Position numbers and translations under genes: made by a program. Under the pieces are notes generated by a model. It ran no database searches, was not told where the DNA came from, and saw only the letters and a list, made by a program, of their open reading frames with translations. Source: Chloroflexota bacterium (GTDB lineage Bacteria > Chloroflexota > Limnocylindria > Limnocylindrales > CSP1-4). From it: a stretch of DNA of 6,239 bases. Below are positions 1 through 5,900 of the stretch, piece by piece. Position 1 is the first letter of the stretch, and every line of letters starts with the position of its first letter. The DNA lies in the NCBI GenBank assembly GCA_021785115.1, contig JAJYGO010000493.1, forward strand, positions 1 to 6,239. The letters are read 5' to 3'.

Positions 1-1
1 C

Positions 2-658
2 CGCATGTACCTGACCGGCGGCCGCCCCGGGCACCTGCGCCCGGTCACCGCGGAGTCGAGCAGCCGCGAGGGCGCTCGCCTGACGTTCGCCGTGCTCGAC
101 GAGACGCACCTCTGGCGCCGCGACAACGGCGGCGTGCGGCTGGCCGCGGCGCTCCGGCGCAACGCCGCCAAGATGGACGGCCGGACGTTCGAGACGACGA
201 ACGCCCCGGTCACCGGGCAGGGCAGCGTCGCCGAGGAGTCGGGCGACGCCTCGGTCCCGGGCGTCCTCCACGTCTGCCGGCGGGCGCGCGAGGCGCCCGA
301 GCGCGACTGGCCCGCCGAGCGGCTCCGCGCCGAGCTCGAGTTCGTGTACGGGGACTCCTGGTGGGCGCCGGTCGAGCGGATCCTCGCCGAGGCCGCGGAC
401 CCGGCGAACGACTGGGACGACATCACCCGCTTCTACTTCAACCTGCGCTCGTCGGGGCGGAGCCGCGCCGCCGACCCCGAGCAGTGGGACCGCCTGGCGC
501 GGCCGGGGCGCGAGGTCGCGCCAGAGACCCGCGTCGGCCTGGGCTTCGACGGCTCGGTGTCGCTCGACTCGACCGTCCTGCGCGCCTGCACCGCGGACGG
601 GTTCTCGTTCAGCCTCCCGGGCTGGAGCTGGGTCCGGCCCGCCGGCGACGCCTACCGG
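2..658 (+). pseudogene. Phage terminase large subunit, fragment (both ends missing)
   Basis: This is the middle part of an HK97-type terminase large subunit, the motor that cuts phage DNA and pumps it into the prohead. The frame is open from the left edge, so the Walker A part lies outside the window. Counting from the ATG at 5, a Walker B-like stretch FAVLDETHLW is at residues 28-37. A coupling-type motif TTNAPVTGQGS is at 64-74. The nuclease domain begins at GLGFDGSVSLDST (178-190), whose first aspartate is typically a metal ligand in this family. Similarity stops at about residue 218 (WVRPAGDAYR). The frame then runs on to 826 as proline/arginine-rich sequence that overlaps the opposite-strand gene and looks non-coding. 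Most of the RNase H-like nuclease is therefore missing, and the product could not cut DNA. The family call is confident; whether the truncation is natural or an assembly join cannot be seen here. Confidence 0.8.
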
Positions 659-670
659 ACTGGACACCCA
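648..670. other. Junction joining two truncated genes tail to tail
   Basis: The plus-strand terminase frame loses family likeness at about 658. The minus-strand DraG-like frame, read from the other side, stays plausible down to about 654-662 (ALGVQSG) and then turns into arginine/serine-rich antisense of the terminase. Both genes lose their 3' ends at the same point, as expected of a deletion or recombination between convergent genes, or of a chimeric assembly. No insertion sequence, terminal repeat or duplication is visible at the join. Confidence 0.55.
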
Positions 671-1145
671 GGGCCTCGACCGTCGCCCCAAATCCCTCCA
701 CGCGGCGGTGCAGGCGGTGCTGTCGGACGAGCCAGCCGTCCGGCCAGGCCTCGGGCTGCCACGCAAACGTGGTGTTCGGCTCGCGGCCCTGGGTCACCAT
801 CCAGCGGTCGAGCGCGTGACGGATGACGCCTCAGGCCGGGCCGAATCCCTTGGCGGCAAAGCGGACCTGCATCCGCAGCACGCCCTCGGCCGTGAAGAGC
901 GCGAGCTGCGTGGCGCCGCCGGTGGGAAGCGACCCGGGGCTCGGGTCGGCCGGCTGATCCTTGTCGGCATGGGCCAGCGAGCCGAGCGCATCGCCGACGG
1001 CGAGACCGAGGAGCGCGCCCCGGATGCTGTCGTCGCGTGCCCGCTCTTCCGCCTCCCTCGGAGCGGGCCAGCGGATCGCGGCGGGTTGCTCCGCCGGCAG
1101 ACGCGCGCAGGCTCGGCAGGAGGCGCCGTTGCCAACCATCGCCAC
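658..1145 (-). pseudogene. ADP-ribosylglycohydrolase (DraG-like), decayed
   Basis: The family removes ADP-ribose from proteins or small molecules using a two-metal site. Residues 39-55 (DSIRGALLGLAVGDALG) and 79-91 (TQLALFTAEGVLR) are clear family signatures. Three defects stand out. The TDD metal-binding motif normally just before TQ is replaced by GGA (residues 76-78). An in-frame TGA interrupts codon 105 (831-833), yet family-like sequence resumes at once in the same frame (GVIRHALDRWMVTQGREP, then DGWLVRQHRLHRRV). The gene is then cut off near 658, leaving about 160 codons where the family usually has 300 or more. I chose GTG 1145, with a weak AGG about 6 nt upstream; an ATG at 1139 is the alternative. 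The first 38 residues are longer than usual and hold two cysteines (CRAC). It starts 49 nt after the upstream nuclease stop, so co-transcription is likely. The family call is firm and inactivity is very likely; a catalytically dead regulatory paralogue is the alternative reading of the GGA change. Confidence 0.75.
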
Positions 1146-1194
1146 ACCAGCCTGGCGCGCCGGAGCATTGCCGCGGCGCCACCGCTCGGGAGGC

Positions 1195-2024
1195 TCACGG
1201 CGCGCCGCCCGGCCGGCCGCCGGAGGCCGGCGCGCGCAGCACCCCGGCCTGACGGCGCTCGGCCCGGATGGCGTCCGGCATCAGTGCCGCCTCGCCGCTC
1301 TGCATGAAGTCGTCGAGCGCCGCCTGCAGGTCCGTGGCCCCCTCCTGCATGAAGTGGCGCACCAGGCCGTCCATGTCCTGGACGAGGACCTCCGCGCCGC
1401 CCTTGCGGTAGGTGACGCCCCACGTCGGGCCGGTCGAGATGTCGAGGTCGTGCAGCGTCCGGACGCCCTCGGGCGGCTCGTCCGCGGTCCGAGGGCCGTC
1501 GAGCGCGTACCTGTGCACCCAGTCGTCGAGGTCCCCGCGGCCGCACGCGCCCCACGGCTCCCACCCGCCGCCCTCGGCCGGCCCTCGGCGGCCGTGCACG
1601 ACGCCGCCCTCGTCGAAGTAGAGGGCCATGCCGGAGCGGGCCAGGCCCGCGTCCACCCACCGCCGGACCCGCTCGACGTCCGCAGCCGCGCCCGCCCAGT
1701 CGGTCACGGGCAGCTTCCTGCGATCGACGTCGGACCGACGCGGCGAGGGCTCGAACTTGAACTCCACGGCGACGAGGGGACCGGGTTGCCGACCTCGAGG
1801 ATGACGATGTCGGCGCTGAGGTGGCGCCGCTGGCCGGGCTCCACCCCGTAGTCGTTGAGGACCCGGAGGTCGAGGCCGTCTTCGGCGGCTTGGCGGGCCA
1901 GGTGCTTCTGCAGCGTCCACACCACGTCGCGCTCGACCGCGAACCCGTGCTCGCCGTACGTCTCGCGCAGCCACCACAGCCCGTCGTCGAGCAGCGCCTG
2001 CGCCGCCTTCCTGGGCTTGGGCAA
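1195..2024 (-). pseudogene. PD-(D/E)XK nuclease-fold protein, frameshifted
   Basis: The first ~80 residues are in one frame: LPKPRKAAQALLDDGLWWLR, then ERDVVWTLQKHL at 31-42, then LSADIVILEVGN at 69-80. The rest is in another frame and begins PLVAVEFKFEPSPRR. Adding one base near 1780 joins them into about 276 residues. The joined protein has Asp72 in ADIVI on one strand and E88-F89-K90 on the next, the classic D...ExK nuclease core. FDEGG (137-141) and GWEPWG (154-159) follow, as I recall from an uncharacterised restriction-endonuclease-like family. Residues from about 175 onward (DLDISTGPTWGVTY, then LVRHFMQEGATDLQAALDDF) are a further region I do not recognise. The start is TTG 2024, behind GGGAGGGGGAGG at 2040-2029; no ATG or GTG lies nearby in frame. 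The break sits next to a CCCC run on the coding strand, so a sequencing slip is possible. The fold call is reasonably sure; substrate and role are unknown. Confidence 0.65.
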
Positions 2025-2028
2025 CCCG

Positions 2029-2040
2029 CCTCCCCCTCCC
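2029..2040 (-). promoter_or_regulatory. Ribosome binding site for TTG start of nuclease-fold gene
   Basis: Read on the minus strand this is GGGAGGGGGAGG, ending 4 nt before TTG 2024. It decides the start, because the upstream continuation of the frame is glycine/proline-rich and has no ATG or GTG close by. Confidence 0.5.
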
Positions 2041-2058
2041 GTCGCGGGACGCGTTCCG

Positions 2059-2064
2059 AGTGTA
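2059..2064 (-). promoter_or_regulatory. Possible -10 element (TACACT) for the minus-strand operon
   Basis: In the 112-bp gap between the divergent genes the minus strand reads TACACT, matching the TANNNT pattern of actinobacterial -10 boxes. Transcription starting about 7 nt downstream would give a leader of roughly 28 nt before TTG 2024. There is no convincing -35 hexamer 16-18 nt upstream, so this is only a candidate. Confidence 0.25.
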
Positions 2065-2123
2065 GGGCAAGCCGCGGCCGGCGATCCGGGGCGTAGCGTT
2101 GCCGGGGTTGAGGTATCACCGGC

Positions 2124-2129
2124 AGGAGG
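2124..2129 (+). promoter_or_regulatory. Strong Shine-Dalgarno AGGAGG deciding a GTG start
   Basis: A full AGGAGG is followed by 7 nt and then GTG at 2137. This is the best ribosome binding site in the window and fixes the start of the plus-strand unknown gene. The short inverted repeat GCCGG (2101-2105) / CCGGC (2119-2123) lies immediately upstream and could fold next to the site. Confidence 0.7.
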
Positions 2130-2136
2130 AATCGCG

Positions 2137-2749
2137 GTGGGCAGCGAGCGGACGGTCGCCGAGCTGTGCGCGCTCCGGCGGAAGGCAGTCGAGGAGTACG
2201 TGCGGGTCGGCGACGACCGGGAGTCATGGCGGCTCGACCTCCGCGCCGTCGCGGTCGAGCTGGACCGGGCGCTGACGCCGGCCGGCGACCCCGCGTCCAT
2301 CGAGACCAGGGCGCAGCGGATCGCCGCCGCCCTCGACGCGCCCGGGTCTGAGCCGACGCCGCTCGAGCGGAGCCAGGGGCGGGCGCGGACCATCCGGCAA
2401 CGAGGCGCTCAGGCGGAGGATCCGCAGGACCAAGCCAGAGCTGTTCGAGGAGTGGACCCGCTGTGACCGGGAGCAGGAGGAGGAGCTGGAGGCGCTGATC
2501 GCCGCGGCGAACGCCGAAGGCCCATCCGAGGTGCGACTCCAGTGGCGGCTCATCGAGGGCCTCAGCTCGCGGTGGCCGGGCGAAGCGACACCGGCGGAGC
2601 TGGTGCGGGCCCTGGAGGCTCGACCCCTTCCACCCGACCCCCTCCGCGAGCCGGCACGCGAGGGCGTGACCTGGACGGCAAGCGACTGGCTCGGGTGGGA
2701 GGAGTTCATCGACGGCGTGCCATGTCACTCATTACGCGTCGGACACTAG
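2137..2749 (+). pseudogene. Hypothetical protein of unknown family, apparently frameshifted
   Basis: I do not recognise this protein. From GTG 2137 the first frame reads as a charged, probably helical protein: TVAELCALRRKAVEEYVRVG, then ESWRLDLRAVAVELDRAL, then IETRAQRIAAALDAPG. Left alone it ends at TGA 2464-2466 with a coding-poor tail. Shifting forward one base somewhere in about 2340-2405 opens a frame with clear coding character to TAG 2747-2749: NEALRRRIRRTKPELFEEW, then CDREQEEELEALIAAANAEG, then a tryptophan-containing end (WTASDWLGWEEFIDGV). That second frame has no ATG, GTG or TTG between the shift zone and GTG 2531, so one broken gene of about 200 residues is likelier than two overlapping genes. 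A separate small gene from GTG 2531 is the alternative. No signal peptide or membrane segment is seen. It diverges from the nuclease gene and converges on the exoprotein gene. Confidence 0.5.
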
Positions 2750-2839
2750 GCGCGGCAATGGGCCACGGTTATCGCAACAGCCGCGGCACGATCGCTCACG
2801 CGAGGGGCCGCGCGCGCTTCCGGAGGTAGGCTCATCCCA

Positions 2840-2887
2840 GGCTCGATGGCCGTTCGAGCCCAGGTTCCACAGGGACCAAGCTCGAAC
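2840..2887. repeat. Cluster of mutually exclusive hairpins
   Basis: GGCTCGA (2840-2846) pairs perfectly with TCGAGCC (2854-2860) around a 7-nt loop. GTTCGAGC (2852-2859) can instead pair perfectly with GCTCGAAC (2880-2887), enclosing a small hairpin GGTTCC-ACA-GGGACC (2863-2877). The first and second pairings share bases 2854-2859, so only one can form. It lies about 90 nt past the plus-strand stop, so a termination or 3'-end processing role for that gene is possible. The elements are short for a GC-rich genome. Confidence 0.4.
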
Positions 2888-2917
2888 CGTTGCTGGGGAA
2901 AGTGTTGGTGCACGGAC

Positions 2918-2949
2918 GAGAGGGCCGGCACGATCGTGCCGGCCCTCTC
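2918..2949 (-). terminator. Perfect 32-bp palindrome, probable terminator of the exoprotein gene
   Basis: A perfect inverted repeat with 16-bp arms, centred between 2933 and 2934 (GAGAGGGCCGGCACGA and its complement), starts 17 nt after the exoprotein stop codon. No clear U-tract follows on either strand, which is common for hairpin terminators in high-GC bacteria. Its symmetry and its place between convergent genes mean it could stop transcription from both sides. Confidence 0.75.
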
Positions 2950-2966
2950 CCTGGGATCCCCGAGGT

Positions 2967-5900
2967 TCAGCGCACGCTGAGGTTGCCGCCGCCCATCAGC
3001 TGCTCGACGGTCTTCGTGCCGTTCCAGTTGCTGGAGAACAGCAGCCCGGAACCGTCGTACAGGGTGAAGCCGATGGTGTCCTGCTGCGGGCTCCCGTAGT
3101 CGGTCATCGACATCTGGAAGGTGAGGTTCCCGCCGAGCGACACCGGGTTGCTCGGGTCGGTGATGTCCTGCAGGTTCGCCTTGCTCACGAAGGTCGCCGT
3201 GCACGGGGCCGTCGCGGTCGCGTTCGTGCAGGGCGAGGGCTTCTCACCGAGCGAGGTGAGCGCGTTGCTCTTGATCTGGTAGGTGTGGCCGCCTCGGCGG
3301 AAGAGGATGTTGAGGTTCCCCTGGAGGCTCGTGGCCTTCTTGTTGAACTTCACGTTGAAGCCGAAGTTCGCCTTCCTGCCCGGATCGGCGGCATACGCGC
3401 CCGCCGAGTTCGACTCGGTGAGGTATCCGCCGCCGGTGATGAAGTAGCTCGTGAGCGGCGCGGCGACGTCGATCACCGCGTTCTCGTCCGACGTGTTGTC
3501 GGTGTAGTAGCCGCCCACGACGATCCCGATCGTGGACTGGGTGGCGCCGCTGCTGCTGATGCTCAGCGTGGTCGAGCATGAAACCGTGCCGACCGTGGTG
3601 TCGCTCGAGCGGACCAGGGCGACCGGCAGGTTGCTGCATCCAGAAAGCGGGGCGCTCGCGGCGTCACGGTTCACGAACGTCACCGTGGCGTGGCTGATGT
3701 CGCCCGCGAATGGGTCGTAGGCCGAGTCGTCGGTGAGCGCCGTGACGTCCTTGATCGTCGCGGTCAGGGTCACCGTCGCGGACGAGGCGTCGGCGGAGGT
3801 GCCCCAGAAGAGCGAGTCGCCCGTGTAGGTCGCGCGCGCGTCCTCCTGGGTGACCGTGAGTGTGCCGGTCTCCAAGGTGACGTCGTAGTTGTCCAGGCGG
3901 TTGTCGGGGTCGACGAGGGTGGCCTTGATGTCGTACGTGCCCGGCGCGCTGCTCGTCGTTGCGGTCGTGGCGTACGTCGCGGTGATGTCGTCGCTGTTCG
4001 CGATGCCGGTTATCGTCCCGCTGAACGTCGGGTTCGGGTCGCTGTACTGGCGGCTGGCGTTATCCGGCGTCACGGTCAGGTCCGCCTTCTGGACCGTCAG
4101 ATCGCCGGTCCCACTGCTGCCCGTGTAGTTGCGCTCATCCGCGAAGCTCGCGATCACCGCACCGACATACACGTCGGCATCGATGTAGGCGGTCGGGACC
4201 GTCACCCCGTACAAGAACGCAACCCCGTGGCTGAGCGTCTTCGGCGTGCCGACCGGCGTCGGGCCAATCTTGAAGCTGATCGTCTTGCTGGCAACGGGCC
4301 AGCCGTTGCTGACGTCGGTGAGCGTCGCCTGCAGCACCGCATTGCCGCCGTATGTCGCGGTCGCGGACACGGCACTGATAGCCGTCGCCGCGGGGCTGAT
4401 GGTGAGGGTGTGCGAGTCATCAGTGATGCCGACGTAGTTCGTGCTGCCGGCGTAGCTGAAGGTGACCCGGTAGACCCCGGCGTCAGTCGGCGCAGTCGTC
4501 GTCGGGTCGCCGTACGTGAAGTCCGGATCGGTGCCGCTGCGCAGCTCGTAGCTCACGCTCGCGCTTCCCACGTCCTCGGCGGGGTCCCCCACGCCGCTCA
4601 CGTCAGCGGTGGCGGCGTGCGGATGGCCGTCGTAGGTGTCGTTGCTGATGGAGATCGCAGCGAAGGCCGGGGTCGCCTTCGCGATGTGGAAGCTCTGCGT
4701 GATCGGCCCCGCCGCCGCGTAGTTGGGATCCGCCGCGAGCGAGGCGGCGATGCTGCAGGCGGCCGGGTCGACGGCCGCCCCCGTGACGGTCACCGTGCCG
4801 TCGCTGCTCACCGCGCAGCCCGCGCTGCCGGTGCCCAGACCGAAGGTGATCGATCCTGTGCTCGTGCCGTTCGTGGCGGCGAAGCTCGCCACGCTGAACG
4901 GACCGTCGCCGTAGGTCGTGGACGGCAGGCCGGACAGATCGAATGTGAAGTTCGGCGTGCCCGGAGTCACCATGAGCGCGCCGTCGACGAAGGTGAAGGC
5001 GTAGTTGGCTGCGCTCAGGGTTCCCTGCGTGCAGTTGATCGCATAGGGGTTCCCCTGCACCGTGTACGGCCCGTCCGCGATGGCACAGTCGGGGCTGCCG
5101 GTGACCCCGCTGGTGGCGAGCGTCTCCCCGTTGGCGAAGCGCGAGTAGCTGGACGTGGGGCTGGGGACGACGCCACCGTACTGCATTGTCAGGTCGTCGG
5201 CGGTGATGGTGAGCGATGCCCTTGCGATGTTGAAGGACTGGCTGAGCGGTCCGGCCGCCGAATACGTGCTGTCCGCTGCAAGTGAGGCGTCGATGATGCA
5301 GTGGTCGGGGTCGATGGCGGCGCCGGTGAGCGTCACCATGCCGACGCTGGTCACACTGCAGCCTGTGCTGTTCGAACCGACGGCGAACGTGATCCCGCCG
5401 GCGTCGTCGGCCGGCTTGCTCACGTAGCCCGCGACGCTGAAGCTCGCGTCGCCGTAGGTCTTGGCGGGCAGGGCGGTCAGGTCGAAGGCGAACGTCGGCG
5501 TGCTCTTGGCGATGTTGGTCAGGCTAAAGGCGACGGTATTGGCCCCGGCCGCGGCTGCCGTGACCTGGTAGTCGCCCCCTGTGCGATTCGCCGTGGCGAC
5601 CACGCTCGCGATGCCGCCGGTGCCGATGGCGGTCGGGTCGGGGGTGAACGTGGCGCCCGGCCCGCTGGTCGGGGCCGTGAAGCTGACCTTGCCACCGACC
5701 ACGGGGTCACTCCCAGTGCCCGTCACGGTCACCTCGAGCTCGCTCCCGAAGGCCGTGTCGACCAGCGTGCTCTGGCCATCGCCCCCGATCACACTCATGC
5801 TGAACGGCTGTGCCTCGAAGGCGCCCATGTCGCAGCCAGCGCCCTGCGGCCGAACGACACCGCGCTGATCGGTCGCGGGGCAGGAGACGGCGTTCGCCGC

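Larger units (their letters stand above)
2750..2966. other. Convergent intergenic region with hairpins, no gene
   Basis: This 217-bp gap separates the stop of the plus-strand unknown gene from the stop of the minus-strand exoprotein gene. It holds the hairpin cluster at 2840-2887 and the terminator palindrome at 2918-2949. I see no tRNA, no convincing small gene and no insertion-sequence end in it. Confidence 0.6.

Noticed and set aside
659..826. Continuation of the terminase frame to its stop
   Set aside because: After the junction the residues are PGPRPSPQIPPRGGAG-like and antisense to DraG-like coding sequence, so this is not a real C-terminus.
961..1851. 296-codon open frame on the plus strand
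   Set aside because: It is antisense to the nuclease/DraG operon, Arg/Pro-rich, and has no recognisable motif or ribosome binding site.
794..2728. 644-codon open frame on the minus strand
   Set aside because: It runs through the divergent intergenic gap and antisense to the unknown plus-strand gene, and is low-complexity Arg/Pro/Ala. The real minus-strand products here are in other frames.
2838..2890. tRNA-like GTTCGAGCC / CTCGAACC motifs
   Set aside because: No cloverleaf can be built: there is no matching acceptor stem, D-arm or anticodon arm at the right spacing. The motifs are explained by local inverted repeats.
2846..2980. Small plus-strand frame starting at ATG 2846
   Set aside because: The GGAGG at 2822-2826 is 19 nt away, too far. 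The frame runs through the terminator palindrome and into the opposite gene, and its composition does not look selected.
3690..5285. 531-codon open frame on the plus strand
   Set aside because: It lies antisense to the exoprotein, is overwhelmingly Arg/Gly/Val/Ala and shows no domain; such shadow frames are expected in GC-rich DNA.
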